Notes under the pieces: model-generated | The model's database searches: none | Seen by the model: only the letters and a program-made list of their open reading frames with translations | What the model was told of the DNA's origin: nothing | In this document: positions 48,351-61,937 of the stretch, in pieces | Layout: every line of letters starts with the position of its first letter | Numbering within the stretch: position 1 is the first letter of the stretch | From: Hydractinia symbiolongicarpus | Lineage: Eukaryota; Cnidaria; Hydrozoa; Anthoathecata; Hydractiniidae | NCBI RefSeq assembly: GCF_029227915.1 | Contig: NC_079875.1 | Location: 2,294,001-2,358,000, forward strand | Reading direction: 5' to 3' | DNA: 64,000 bases | Program-made: the position numbers and the translations under genes

Positions 48351-51300
48351 TCCTGTGAGTAAACTCATTTCCTAAACGATTTTTTAAATTATTATTTCAC
48401 CACTAAAGCCCATGAGACTTGTAGTTTTTAAAAATGTTTTCATTTTTGATGAGACGCTGAATAAAAGAAGTTTAATCGCCGGCAAACGAAAACCCGCGAT
48501 TTCCCGTAAATCCCGGGTTTGGCCTGCATAGTTGAATGTATATAAAGAAAGTACCCAGGGAGGAAACTGATTTCCCGAACGATTTTTCAAATTATTTCTG
48601 CACACTAGAACGAATGAGACTTGTAGTTTCCAAAAATGTTTTCATTTTTAATGAGACGCTTTATGAAAGAGGTTTAATCGCCGGCAAACGAAATACCACG
48701 ATTTCCCTAAATCCCGGGCTTGTCCCGTATAGTCGAATGTTTACAAAGAAAGTATCCTATGAGCAAACTCATTTACAGAACGATTTTTTAATTTATCTCT
48801 TCACCACAAAAACGCATGAGACTTGTAGTTTTCAAATATGTTTTCATTTTTGATGAGACGCTGAATAAAAGGAGTTTAATCGCCGGCAAACGAAAACCGC
48901 GATTTCCCGTAAATCCCGGACTCGGCCCGTATAGTCAAAAGTATACAAAGAAAGTACCCGGGGTGTAAACTCATTTCCCGAACGATTTTTTTAAATTATT
49001 ATTTCACCACTAAAGCCCATGAGACTTGTAGTTTTTAAAAATGTTTTCATTTCTGATGAGACGCTGAATAAAAGAAGTTTAATCGCCGGCAAACAAAAAC
49101 CCGCGACTTCCCGTAAATCCCGGACTCGGCCCGTATAGTCAAAAGTATACAAAGAAAGTACCCAGGGAGTAAACTCATTTCCCGAACGTTTTTTTAAATT
49201 ATTTTTTCACCACTAAAACGCATGAGACTTGTAGTTTTCAAAAATGTTTTCATTTTTGATGAGACGCTGAATAAAAGAAGTTTAATCGCCGGCAAACGAA
49301 AGCCTGCGATTTCCCGTAAATCCCGGACTCGGCCCGTATAGTCAAAAGTATACAAAGAAAGTACCCGGGGTGTAAACTCATTTCCCGAACGATTTTTTTA
49401 AATTATTATTTCACCACTAAAGCCCATGAGACTTGTAGTTTTTAAAAATGTTTTCATTTTTGATGAGACGCTGAATAAAAGAAGTTTAATCGCCGGCAAA
49501 CGAAAACCGCGATTTCCCGTAAATCCCGGACTCGGCCCGTATAGTCAAAAGTATACAAAGAAAGTACCCAGGGAGTAAACTTATTTCCCGAACGATTTTT
49601 TAAATTATTTTTTCACCACTAAAACGCATGAGACTTGTAGTTTTCAGAAATGTTTTCATTTTTGATGAGACGCTTAGTGAAAGTGGTTTAATCGCCGGCA
49701 AACGAAAACCCGCGATTTTCCGTAAATCCCGGGCTTTGCCCGTATAGTCGAATGTATACAAAGAAAGTACCCTGTGAGTAAACTCATTTCCAGAACGATT
49801 TTTTAAATTATTTTTTCACCACTAAAACGCGTGAGACTTGTAGTTTTCAAATATGTTTTCATTTTTGATGAGACGCTGAATAAAAGGAGTTTAATCGCCG
49901 GCAAACGAAAACCGCGATTTCCCGTAAATCCCGGACTCGGCCCGTATAGTCAAAAGTATACAAAGAAAGTACCCAGGGAGTAAACTTATTTTCCGAACGA
50001 TTTTTTAAATTATTTTTTCACCACTAAAACGCATGAGACTTGTAGTTTTCAGAAATGTTTTCATTTTTGATGAGACGCTTAGTGAAAGTGGTTTAATCGC
50101 CGGCAAACGAAAACACGCGATTTCCCGTAAATCCCGGGCTTGGCCCGTATAGTCGAATGTATACAAGGAAAGTACCCTGTGAGTAAACTCATTTCCAAAA
50201 CGATATTTTAAATTATCTTTTCACCACTAAAACGCATGACACTTGTAGTTTTCAAATATGTTTTCATTTTTGATGAGACGCTGAATAAAAGGAGTTTAAT
50301 CGCCGGCAAACGAAAACCGCGATTTCCCGTAAATCCCGGACTCGGCCCGTATAGTCAAAAGTATACAAAGAAAGTACCCAGGGAGTAAACTTATTTTCCG
50401 AACGATTTTTTAAATTATTTTTTCACCACTAAAACGCATGAGACTTGTAGTTTTCAGAAATGTTTTCATTTTTGATGAGACGCTTAGTGAAAGTGGTTTA
50501 ATCGCCGGCAAACGAAAACACGCGATTTCCCGTAAATCCCGGGCTTGGCCCGTATAGTCGAATGTATACAAGGAAAGTACCCTGTGAGTAAACTCATTTC
50601 CAAAACGATATTTTAAATTATCTTTTCACCACTAAAACGCATGACACTTGTAGTTTTCAGAAATGTTTTCATTTTTGATGAGACGCTTAGTGAAAGTGGT
50701 TTAATCGCCGGCAAACGAAAACCTGCGATTTCCCGTAAATCCTGGACTCGGCCCGTATAGTCAAAAGTATACAAATAAAGTATCCTGTGAGTAAACTCAT
50801 TTCCCAAACGATTTTTTAAATTATTATTTCACCACTAAAGCCCATGAGACTTGTAGTTTTTAAAAATGTTTTCATTTTTGATGAGACGCTGAATAAAAGA
50901 AGTTTAATCGCCGGCAAACGAAAACCCGCGATTTCCCGTAAATCCCGGGTTTGGCCCGCATAGTTGAATGTATATAAAGAAAGTACCCAGGGAGGAAACT
51001 GATTTCCCGAACGATTTTTCAAATTATTTCTGCACACTAGAACGAATGAGACTTGTAGTTTCCAAAAATGTTTTCATTTTTAATGAGACGCTTTATGAAA
51101 GAGGTTTAATCGCCGGCAAACGAAATACCACGATTTCCCTAAATCCCGGGCTTGTCCCGTATAGTCGAATGTTTACAAAGAAAGTATCCTATGAGCAAAC
51201 TCATTTACAGAACGATTTTTTAATTTATCTCTTCACCACAAAAACGCATGAGACTTGTAGTTTTCAAATATGTTTTCATTTTTGATGAGACGCTGAATAA

Positions 51301-53621
51301 AAGGAGTTTAATCGCCGGCAAACGAAAACCGCGATTTCCCGTAAATCCCGGACTCGGCCCGTATAGTCAAAAGTATACAAAGAAAGTACCCAGGGAGTAA
51401 ACTTATTTCCCGAACGATTTTTTAAATTATTTTTTCACCACTAAAACGCATGAGACTTGTAGTTTTCAGAAATGTTTTCATTTTTGATGAGACGCTTAGT
51501 GAAAGTGGTTTAATCGCCGGCAAACGAAAACCCGCGATTTTCCGTAAATCCCGGGCTTTGCCCGTATAGTCGAATGTATACAAAGAAAGTACCCTGTGAG
51601 TAAACTCATTTCCAGAACGATTTTTTAAATTATTTTTTCACCACTAAAACGCGTGAGACTTGTAGTTTTCAAATATGTTTTCATTTTTGATGAGACGCTG
51701 AATAAAAGGAGTTTAATCGCCGGCAAACGAAAACCGCGATTTCCCGTAAATCCCGGACTCGGCCCGTATAGTCAAAAGTATACAAAGAAAGTACCCAGGG
51801 AGTAAACTTATTTTCCGAACGATTTTTTAAATTATTTTTTCACCACTAAAAGGCATGAGACTTGTAGTTTTCAGAAATGTTTTCATTTTTGATGAGACGC
51901 TTAGTGAAAGTGGTTTAATCGCCGGCAAACGAAAACACGCGATTTCCCGTAAATCCCGGGCTTGGCCCGTATAGTCGAATGTATACAAGGAAAGTACCCT
52001 GTGAGTAAACTCATTTCCAAAACGATATTTTAAATTATCTTTTCACCACTAAAACGCATGAGACTTGTAGTTTTCAGAAATGTTTTCATTTTTGATGAGA
52101 CGCTTAGTGAAAGTGGTTTAATCGCCGGCAAACGAAAACCTGCGATTTCCCGTAAATCCCGGACTCGGCCCGTATAGTCAAAAGTATACAAATAAAGTAC
52201 CGAGGGAGTAAACTCATTTCCCGAACGATTTTTTAACTTATTATTTCACCACTAAAGCCCATGAGACTTGTAGTTTTCAGAAATGTTTTCATTTTTGATG
52301 AGACGCTTAATGAAAGTGGTTTAATCGCCGGCAAACGAAAACCCGCGATTTCCCGTAAATCCCGGGCTTGGCCCGTATAGTCGAATGCATACAAAAAAAG
52401 TACCCAGGGAGTAAACTCATTTCCCGAACGATTTTTTAAATTATTTTTTCACCACTAAAACGCATGAGACTTGTAGTTTTCAGAAATGTTTTCATTTTTG
52501 ATGAGACGCTTAGTGAAAGTGGTTTAATCGCCGGCAAACGAAAACCCGCGATTTCCCGTAAATCCCGGACTTGGCCCGTATAGTCGAATGTATACAAGGA
52601 AAGTACCCTGTGAGTAAACTCATTTCCAAAACGATATTTTAAATTATCTTTTCACCACTAAAACGCATGAGACTTGTAGTTTTCAAAAATGTTTTCATTT
52701 TTGATGAGACGCTGAATAAAAGGAGTTTAATCGCCGGCAAACGAAAACCTGCGATTTCCCGTAAATCCCGGACTCGGCCCGTATAGTCAAAAGTATACAA
52801 ATAAAGTACCGAGGGAGTAAACTCATTTCCCGAACGATTTTTTAAATTATTATTTCACCACTAAAGCCCATGAGACTTGTAGTTTTCAGAAATGTTTTCA
52901 TTTTTGATGAGACGCTTAATGAAAGTGGTTTAATCGCCGGCAAACGAAAACCCGCGATTTCCTGTAAATCCCGGGCTTGGCCCGTATAGTCGAATGTATA
53001 CAAAAAAAGTACCCTGTGGGTAAACTAATTTCCAGAACGATTTTTTAAATTATTTTTTCACCACTAAAACGCGTGAGACTTGTAGTTTTCAAAAGTGTTT
53101 TCATTTTTGATGAGACGCTGAATAAAAGGAGTTTAATCGCCGGCAAACGAAAACCTGCGATTTCCCGTAAATCCCGGACTCGGCCCGTATAGTCAAAAGT
53201 ATACAAATAAAGTACCGAGGGAGTAAACTCATTTCCCGAACGATTTTTTAAATTATTATTTCACCACTAAAGCCCATGAGACTTGTAGTTTTCAGAAATG
53301 TTTTCATTTTTGATGAGACGCTTAATGAAAGTGGTTTAATCGCCGGCAAACGAAAACCCGCGATTTCCTGTAAATCCCGGGCTTGGCCCGTATAGTCGAA
53401 TGTATACAAAAAAAGTACCCTGTGGGTAAACTAATTTCCAGAACGATTTTTTAAATTATTTTTTCACCACTAAAACGCGTGAGACTTGTAGTTTTCAAAA
53501 GTGTTTTCATTTTTGATGAGACGCTTAGTGAAAGTGGTTTAATCGCCGGCAAACGAAAACCCGCGATTTCCCGTAAATCCCGGGCTTTGCCCGTATAGTC
53601 GAATGTATACAAAGAAAGTAC
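48351..53621 (+). repeat. Interleaved partial duplications (12-mer, 9-mer and dimer spacings)
   Basis: 48.35-48.95 kb matches 50.78-51.38 kb (2432-bp offset). 49.55-50.2 kb matches 51.37-52.0 kb (1822-bp offset, GGGCTTTGCCC and AAATATG markers). 49.98-50.23 kb matches 50.39-50.64 kb (405 bp). The ATACAAATAAAG/GTACCGAGGG unit occurs at about 52.19, 52.80 and 53.20 kb. Offsets change every few units, so no single HOR fits. Last S type of the window at about 51.1 kb. Confidence 0.78.
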
Positions 53622-55041
53622 CCTGTGAGTAAACTCATTTCCAGAACGATTTTTTAAATTATTTTTTCACCACTAAAACGCGTGGGACTTGTAGTTTTCA
53701 AATATGTTTTCATTTTTGATGAGACGCTGAATAAAAGGAGTTTAATCGCCGGCAAACGAAAACCGCGATTTCCCGTAAATCCCGGACTCGGCCCGTATAG
53801 TCAAAAGTATACAAGGAAGGTACCCTGTGAGTAAACTCATTTCCAAAACGATTTTTTAAATTATCTTTTCACCACTAAAACGCATGAGACTTGTAGTTTT
53901 CAAAAATGTTTTCATTTTTGATGAGACGCTGAATAAAAGGAGTTTAATCGCCGGCAAACGAAAACCTGCGATTTCCCGTAAATCCCGGACTCGGCCCGTA
54001 TAGTCAAAAGTATACAAATAAAGTACCGAGGGAGTAAACTCATTTCCCGAACGATTTTTTAAATTATTATTTCACCACTAAAGCCCATGAGACTTGTAGT
54101 TTTCAGAAATGTTTTCATTTTTGATGAGACGCTTAATGAAAGTGGTTTAATCGCCGGCAAACGAAAACCCGCGATTTTCCGTAAATCCCGGGCTTGGCCC
54201 GTATAGTCGAATGTATACAAAAAAAGTACCCAGGGAGTAAACTCATTTCCCGAACGATTTTTTAAATTATTTTTTCACCACTAAAACGCATGAGACTTGT
54301 AGTTTTCAGAAATGTTTTCATTTTTGATGAGACGCTTAGTGAAAGTGGTTTAATCGCCGGCAAACGAAAACCCGCGATTTCCCGTAAATCCCGGGCTTGG
54401 CCCGTATAGTCGAATGTATACAAGGAAAGTACCCTGTGAGTAAACTCATTTCCAAAACGATATTTTAAATTATCTTTTCACCACTAAAACGCATGAGACT
54501 TGTAGTTTTCAAAAATGTTTTCATTTTTGATGAGACGCTGAATAAAAGGAGTTTAATCGCCGGCAAACGAAAACCTGCGATTTCCCGTAAATCCCGGACT
54601 CGGCCCGTATAGTCAAAAGTATACAAATAAAGTACCGAGGGAGTAAACTCATTTCCCGAACGATTTTTTAAATTATTATTTCACCACTAAAGCCCATGAG
54701 ACTTGTAGTTTTCAGAAATGTTTTCATTTTTGATGAGACGCTTAATGAAAGTGGTTTAATCGCCGGCAAACGAAAACCCGCGATTTCCCGTAAATCCCGG
54801 GCTTGGCCCGTATAGTCGAATGTATACAAAAAAAGTACCCTGTGAGTAAACTCATTTCCAGAACGATTTTTTAAATTATTTTTTCTTCACTAAAACGCGT
54901 GAGACTTGTAGTTTTCAAAAGTGTTTTCATTTTTGATGAGACGCTTATTGAAAGAGGTTTAATCGCCGGCAAACGTAAACCCGCGATTTCCCGTAAATCC
55001 CAGGCTTGGCCCGTATAGTCGAATGTATACAATGAAAGTAT
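53622..55041 (+). repeat. 7-mer higher-order repeat, unit 1 (1420 bp)
   Basis: Seven units copied at 55042. Private markers at 1420-bp offset are CGCGTGGGACTTG (53681/55101), AAGGAAGGTACC, GCGATTTTCCG, GATATTTTAAATT and TTTTTTCTTCAC (54.88/56.30k). The only difference noticed is CTTATTGAAAG near 54.94 kb against CTTAATGAAAG near 56.36 kb. Confidence 0.92.
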
Positions 55042-56461
55042 CCTGTGAGTAAACTCATTTCCAGAACGATTTTTTAAATTATTTTTTCACCACTAAAACG
55101 CGTGGGACTTGTAGTTTTCAAATATGTTTTCATTTTTGATGAGACGCTGAATAAAAGGAGTTTAATCGCCGGCAAACGAAAACCGCGATTTCCCGTAAAT
55201 CCCGGACTCGGCCCGTATAGTCAAAAGTATACAAGGAAGGTACCCTGTGAGTAAACTCATTTCCAAAACGATTTTTTAAATTATCTTTTCACCACTAAAA
55301 CGCATGAGACTTGTAGTTTTCAAAAATGTTTTCATTTTTGATGAGACGCTGAATAAAAGGAGTTTAATCGCCGGCAAACGAAAACCTGCGATTTCCCGTA
55401 AATCCCGGACTCGGCCCGTATAGTCAAAAGTATACAAATAAAGTACCGAGGGAGTAAACTCATTTCCCGAACGATTTTTTAAATTATTATTTCACCACTA
55501 AAGCCCATGAGACTTGTAGTTTTCAGAAATGTTTTCATTTTTGATGAGACGCTTAATGAAAGTGGTTTAATCGCCGGCAAACGAAAACCCGCGATTTTCC
55601 GTAAATCCCGGGCTTGGCCCGTATAGTCGAATGTATACAAAAAAAGTACCCAGGGAGTAAACTCATTTCCCGAACGATTTTTTAAATTATTTTTTCACCA
55701 CTAAAACGCATGAGACTTGTAGTTTTCAGAAATGTTTTCATTTTTGATGAGACGCTTAGTGAAAGTGGTTTAATCGCCGGCAAACGAAAACCCGCGATTT
55801 CCCGTAAATCCCGGGCTTGGCCCGTATAGTCGAATGTATACAAGGAAAGTACCCTGTGAGTAAACTCATTTCCAAAACGATATTTTAAATTATCTTTTCA
55901 CCACTAAAACGCATGAGACTTGTAGTTTTCAAAAATGTTTTCATTTTTGATGAGACGCTGAATAAAAGGAGTTTAATCGCCGGCAAACGAAAACCTGCGA
56001 TTTCCCGTAAATCCCGGACTCGGCCCGTATAGTCAAAAGTATACAAATAAAGTACCGAGGGAGTAAACTCATTTCCCGAACGATTTTTTAAATTATTATT
56101 TCACCACTAAAGCCCATGAGACTTGTAGTTTTCAGAAATGTTTTCATTTTTGATGAGACGCTTAATGAAAGTGGTTTAATCGCCGGCAAACGAAAACCCG
56201 CGATTTCCCGTAAATCCCGGGCTTGGCCCGTATAGTCGAATGTATACAAAAAAAGTACCCTGTGAGTAAACTCATTTCCAGAACGATTTTTTAAATTATT
56301 TTTTCTTCACTAAAACGCGTGAGACTTGTAGTTTTCAAAAGTGTTTTCATTTTTGATGAGACGCTTAATGAAAGAGGTTTAATCGCCGGCAAACGTAAAC
56401 CCGCGATTTCCCGTAAATCCCAGGCTTGGCCCGTATAGTCGAATGTATACAATGAAAGTAT
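55042..56461 (+). repeat. 7-mer higher-order repeat, unit 2 (1420 bp)
   Basis: Tandem copy of 53622-55041, apparently one difference in 1420 bp. It ends within TATCCTGTGAGTAAACTC, after which the sequence reads CCCAAACG in place of CCAGAACG. Confidence 0.92.
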
Positions 56462-57244
56462 CCTGTGAGTAAACTCATTTCCCAAACGATTTTTTAAATT
56501 ATTATTTCACCACAAAAGCCCATGAGACTTGTAGTTTTTAAAAATGTTTTCATTTTTGATGAGACGCTGAATAAAAGAAGTTTAATCACCGGCAAACGAA
56601 AACCCGCGATTTCCCGTAAATCCCGGTCTCGGCCCGTATAGTCAAAAGTATACAAAGAAAGTACTCAGGGAGTAAACTCATTTCCCGAACGATTTTTTAA
56701 ATTATTTTTTCACCACTAAAGCCCATGAGACTTGTAGTTTTCAGAAATGTTTTCATTTTTGATGAGACGCTTAATGAAAGAGGTTTAATCGCCGGCAAAC
56801 GTAAACCCGCGATTTCCCGTAAATCCCAGGCTTGGCCCGTATAGTCGAATGTATACAATGAAAGTATCCTGTGAGTAAACTCATTTCCCAAACGATTTTT
56901 TAAATTATTATTTCACCACAAAAGCCCATGAGACTTGTAGTTTTTAAAAATGTTTTCATTTTTGATGAGACGCTGAATAAAAGAAGTTTAATCGCCGGCA
57001 AACGAAAACCCGCGATTTCCCGTAAATCCCGGACTCGGCCCGTATAGTCAAAAGTATACAAAGAAAGTACTCAGGGAGTAAACTCATTTCCCGAACGATT
57101 TTTTAAATTATTTTTTCACCACTAAAGCCCATGAGACTTGTAGTTTTCAGAAATGTTTTCATTTTTGATGAGACGCTTAATGAAAGTGGTTTAATCGCCG
57201 GCAAACGAAAACCCGCGATTTCCCGTAAATCCCGGGCTTGGCCC
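56433..57244 (+). repeat. Dimer repeat, 2 x 406 bp
   Basis: Anchors at 56433 and 56839 begin the same two-unit sequence: a TCGAATGTATACAATG unit with CACAAAAGCCC, then a TCAAAAGTATAC unit ending CCCAGGCTTGG. The next anchor is at 57245. Differences include CGGTCTCGG against CGGACTCGG and AATCACCGGC against AATCGCCGGC. Confidence 0.85.
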
Positions 57245-58460
57245 GTATAGTCGAATGTATACAAAAAAAGTACCCAGGGAGTAAACTTATTTCCCGAACG
57301 ATTTTTTAAATTATTATTTCACCACTAAAGCCCATGAGACTTGTAGTTTTCAGAAATGTTTTCATTTTTGATGAGACGCTTAATGAAAGTGGTTTAATCG
57401 CCGGCAAACGAAAACCCGCGATTTCCCGTAAATCCCGGGCTTGGCCCGTATAGTCGAATGCATACAAAAAAAGTACCAAGGGAGTAAACTTATTTCCCGA
57501 ACGATTTTTTAAATTATTTTTTCACCACTAAAACGCATGAGACTTGTAGTTTTCAGAAGTGTTTTCATTTTTGATGAGACGTTTAATGAAAGAGGTTTAA
57601 TCGCCGGCAAACGTAAACCCGCGATTTCCCGTAAATCCCAGGCTTGGCCCGTATAGTCGAATGTATACAAAGAAAGTATCCTGTGAGTAAACTCATTTCC
57701 CGAACGATTTTTTAAATTATTATTTCACCACTAAACCCATGAGACTTGTAGTTTTCAGAAATGTTTTCATTTTTGATGAGACGCTTAATGAAAGTGGTTT
57801 AATCGCCGGCAAACGAAAACCCGCGATTTCCAGTAAATCCCGGGCTTGGCCCGTATAGTGGAATGCATACAAAAAAAGCACCCAGGGAGTAAACTTATTT
57901 CCCGAACGATTTTTTAAATTATTTTTTCACCACTAAAACGCATGAGACTTGTAGTTTCCAGAAATGTTTTCATTTTTGATGAGACGCTTAGTGAATGTGG
58001 TTTAATCGCCGGCAAACGAAAACCCGCGATTTCCCGTAAATCCCGGGCTTGGCCCGTATAGTCGAATGTATACAAGGAAAGTACCCTGTGAGTAAACTCA
58101 TTTCCAAAACGATTTTTTAAATTATCTTTTCACCACTAAAACGCATGAGACTTGTAGTTTTCAAAAATGTTTTCATTTTTGATGAGACGCTTAGTGAAAG
58201 TGGTTTAATCGCCGGCAAACGAAAACCCGCGATTTCCCGTAAATCCCGGGCTTGGCCCGTATAGTCGAATGTTGCAAAAAAAGTACCCAGGGAGTAAACT
58301 CATTTCCCAAACGATTTTTTAAATTATTATTTCACCACTAAAGCCCATGAGACTTGTAGTTTTTAAAAATGTTTTCATTTTTGATGAGACGCTGAATAAA
58401 AGAAGTTTAATCGCCGGCAAACGAAAACCCGCGATTTCCCGTAAATCCCGGACTCGGCCC
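57245..58460 (+). repeat. Mixed monomers with small one-base losses
   Basis: Six units. CTAAACCCATG near 57.74 kb and GAATGTTGCAAAA near 58.27 kb each lack one base of the consensus. GAATGCATAC variants are frequent. No HOR of its own and no other feature. Confidence 0.8.
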
Positions 58461-60287
58461 GTATAGTCAAAAGTATACAAAGAAAGTACCCAGGGAGTAA
58501 ACTCATTTCCCGAACGATTTTTTAAATTATTTTTTCACCACTAAAGCCCATGAGACTTGTAGTTTTCAGAAATGATTTCATTTTTGATGAGACGCTTAAT
58601 GAAAGTGGTTTAATCGCCGGCAAACGAAAACCCGCGATTTCCCGTAAATCCCGGGCTTGGCCCGTATAGTCGAATGTATACAAAAAAAGTACCCAGGGAG
58701 TAAACTTATTTCCCGAACGATTTTTTAAATTATTATTTCACCACTAAAGCCCATGAGACTTGTAGTTTTCAGAAATGTTTTCATTTTTGATGAGACGCTT
58801 AATGAAAGTGGTTTAATCGCCGGCAAACGAAAACCCGCGATTTCCCGTAAATCCCGGGCTTGGCCCGTATAGTCGAATGTATACAAAAAAAGTACCCAGG
58901 GAGTAAACTCATTTCCCAAACGATTTTTTAAATTATTATTTCACCACTAAAGCCCATGAGACTTGTAGTTTTTAAAAATGTTTTCATTTTTGATGAGACG
59001 CTGAATAAAAGAAGTTTAATCGCCGGCAAACGAAAACCCGCGATTTCCCGTAAATCCCGGACTCGGCCCGTATAGTCAAAAGTATACAAAGAAAGTACCC
59101 AGGGAGTAAACTCATTTCCCGAACGATTTTTTAAATTATTTTTTCACCACTAAAGCCCATGAGACTTGTAGTTTTTAAAAATGTTTTCATTTTTGATGAG
59201 ACGCTGAATAAAAGAAGTTTAATCGCCGGCAAACGAAAACCCGCGATTTCCCGTAAATCCCGGACTCGGCCCGTATAGTCAAAAGTATACAAAGAAAGTA
59301 CCCAGGGAGTAAACTCATTTCCCGAACGATTTTTTAAATTATTTTTTCACCACTAAAGCCCATGAGACTTGTAGTTTTCAGAAATGATTTCATTTTTGAT
59401 GAGACGCTTAATGAAAGTGGTTTAATCGCCGGCAAACGAAAACCCGCGATTTCCCGTAAATCCCGGGCTTGGCCCGTATAGTCGAATGTATACAAAAAAA
59501 GTACCCAGGGAGTAAACTTATTTCCCGAACGATTTTTTAAATTATTATTTCACCACTAAAGCCCATGAGACTTGTAGTTTTCAGAAATGTTTTCATTTTT
59601 GATGAGACGCTTAATGAAAGTGGTTTAATCGCCGGCAAACGAAAACCCGCGATTTCCCGTAAATCCCGGGCTTGGCCCGTATAGTCGAATGTATACAAAA
59701 AAAGTACCCAGGGAGTAAACTCATTTCCCAAACGATTTTTTAAATTATTATTTCACCACTAAAGCCCATGAGACTTGTAGTTTTTAAAAATGTTTTCATT
59801 TTTGATGAGACGCTGAATAAAAGAAGTTTAATCGCCGGCAAACGAAAACCCGCGATTTCCCGTAAATCCCGGACTCGGCCCGTATAGTCAAAAGTATACA
59901 AAGAAAGTACCCAGGGAGTAAACTCATTTCCCGAACGATTTTTTAAATTATTTTTTCACCACTAAAGCCCATGAGACTTGTAGTTTTCAGAAATGTTTTC
60001 ATTTTTGATGAGACGCTTAATAAAAGTGGTTTAATCGCCGGCAAACGAAAACCCGCGATTTCCCGTAAATCCCGGGCTTGGCCCGTATAGTCGAATGTAT
60101 ACAAAAAAAGTACCCAGGGAGTAAACTTATTTCCCGAACGATTTTTTAAATTATTATTTCACCACTAAAGCCCATGAGACTTGTAGTTTTCAGAAATGTT
60201 TTCATTTTTGATGAGACGCTTAATGAAAGTGGTTTAATCGCCGGCAAACGAAAACCCGCGATTTCCCGTAAATCCCGGGCTTGGCCC
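58461..60287 (+). repeat. Trimer repeat, 609 bp, with one duplicated member
   Basis: Anchors at 58461, 58664 and 58867 define a trimer: TCAAAAGTATAC, then TCGAATG with TAAACTTATTTCCCG, then TCGAATG with TTTCCCAAACG. The series restarts at 59273 and 59882. One extra unit (59070-59272), a copy of the trimer's TTTTTAAAAATG member, sits between the first two trimers and makes an 812-bp offset (AAATGATTTC at 58571 and 59383). Confidence 0.85.
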
Positions 60288-60719
60288 GTATAGTCGAATG
60301 CATACAAAAAAAGTACCCAGGGAGTAAACTTATTTCCCGAACGATTTTTTAAATTATTTTTTCACCACTAAAACGCATGAGACTTGTAGTTTTCAGAAAT
60401 GTTTTCATTTTTGATGAGACGCTTAATGAAAGAGGTTTAATCGCCGGCAAACGTAAACCCGCGATTTCCCGTAAATCCCAGGCTTGGCCCGTATAGTCGA
60501 ATGTATACAAAGAAAGTATCCTGTGAGTAAACTCATTTCCCGAACGATTTTTTAAATTATTATTTCACCACTAAAGCCCATGAGACTTGTAGTTTTCAGA
60601 AATGTTTTCATTTTTGATGAGACGCTTAATGAAAGTGGTTTAATCGCCGGCAAACGAAAACCCGCGATTTCCCGTAAATCCCGGGCTTGGCCCGTATAGT
60701 CGAATGTATACAAAAAAAG

Positions 60720-61640
60720 TACCCAGGGAGTAAACTTATTTCCCGAACGATTTTTTAAATTATTTTTTCACCACTAAAACGCATGAGACTTGTAGTTTTC
60801 AGAAATGTTTTCATTTTTGATGAGACGCTGAATAAAAGAAGTTTAATCGCCGGCAAACGAAAACCCGCGATTTCCCGTAAATCCCGGACTTGGCCCGTAT
60901 AGTCAAAAGTATACAAAGAAAGTACCCAGGGAGTAAACTCATTTCCCGAACGATTTTTTAAATTATTATTTCACCACTAAAGCCCATGAGACTTGTAGTT
61001 TTCAGAAATGTTTTCATTTTTGATGAGACGCTTAATGAAAGTGGTTTAATCGCTGGCAAACGAAAACCCGCGATTTCGCGTAAATCCCGGGCTTGGCCCG
61101 TATAGTCGAATGCATACAAAAAAAGTACCCAGGGAGTAAACTTATTTCCCGAACGATTTTTTAAATTATTTTTTCACCACTAAAACGCATGAGACTTGTA
61201 GTTTCCAGAAATGTTTTCATTTTTGATGAGACGCTTAGTGAATGTGGTTTAATCGCCGGCAAACGAAAACCCGCGATTTCCCGTAAATCCCGGGCTTGGC
61301 CCGTATAGTCGAATGTATACAAGGAAAGTACCCTGTGAGTAAACTCATTTCCAAAACGATTTTTTAAATTATCTTTTCACCACTAAAACGCATGAGACTT
61401 GTAGTTTTCAAAAATGTTTTCATTTTTGATGAGACGCTTAGTGAAAGTGGTTTAATCGCCGGCAAACGAAAACCCGCGATTTCCCGTAAATCCCGGGCTT
61501 GGCCCGTATAGTCGAATGTATACAAAAAAAGTACCCAGGGAGTAAACTCATTTCTCGAACGATTTTTTAAATTATTTTTTTACCACTAAAACGCATGAGA
61601 CTTGTACTTTTCAGAAATGTTTTCATTTTTGATGAGACGC
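60720..61640 (+). repeat. 6-mer-spaced duplication, copy 1 (1218-bp offset)
   Basis: Four and a half units matching 61938-62858. Markers are GGACTTGGCCCG (60.89/62.11k), CGCTGGCAAACG with ATTTCGCGTAAATC (61073/62291), GTTTCCAGAAATG, TTAGTGAATGTGG and TGTACTTTTCAG. The copy breaks off near 61640 where GCTGATTAAAAG begins. Confidence 0.85.
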
Positions 61641-61937
61641 TGATTAAAAGAAGTTTAGTCGCCGGCAAACCAAAACCCGCCATTTCCCGTAAACCCCGGA
61701 CTTGGCCTGTATAGTCAAAAATATACGAAGAAAGTACCCAGGGAGTAAACACATTTCCCGAACGATTTTTTATATTATTTTTTCACCACTAAAACGCATG
61801 AGACTTGTAGTTTTTAGAAATGTTTTTATTTTTGATGAGACGCTTAGTGAAAGTGGTTTAATCGCCGGCAAACGAAAACCCACGATTTCCCGTAAATCCC
61901 GGGCTTGGCCCGTATAGTTGAATGTATATAAAGAAAG

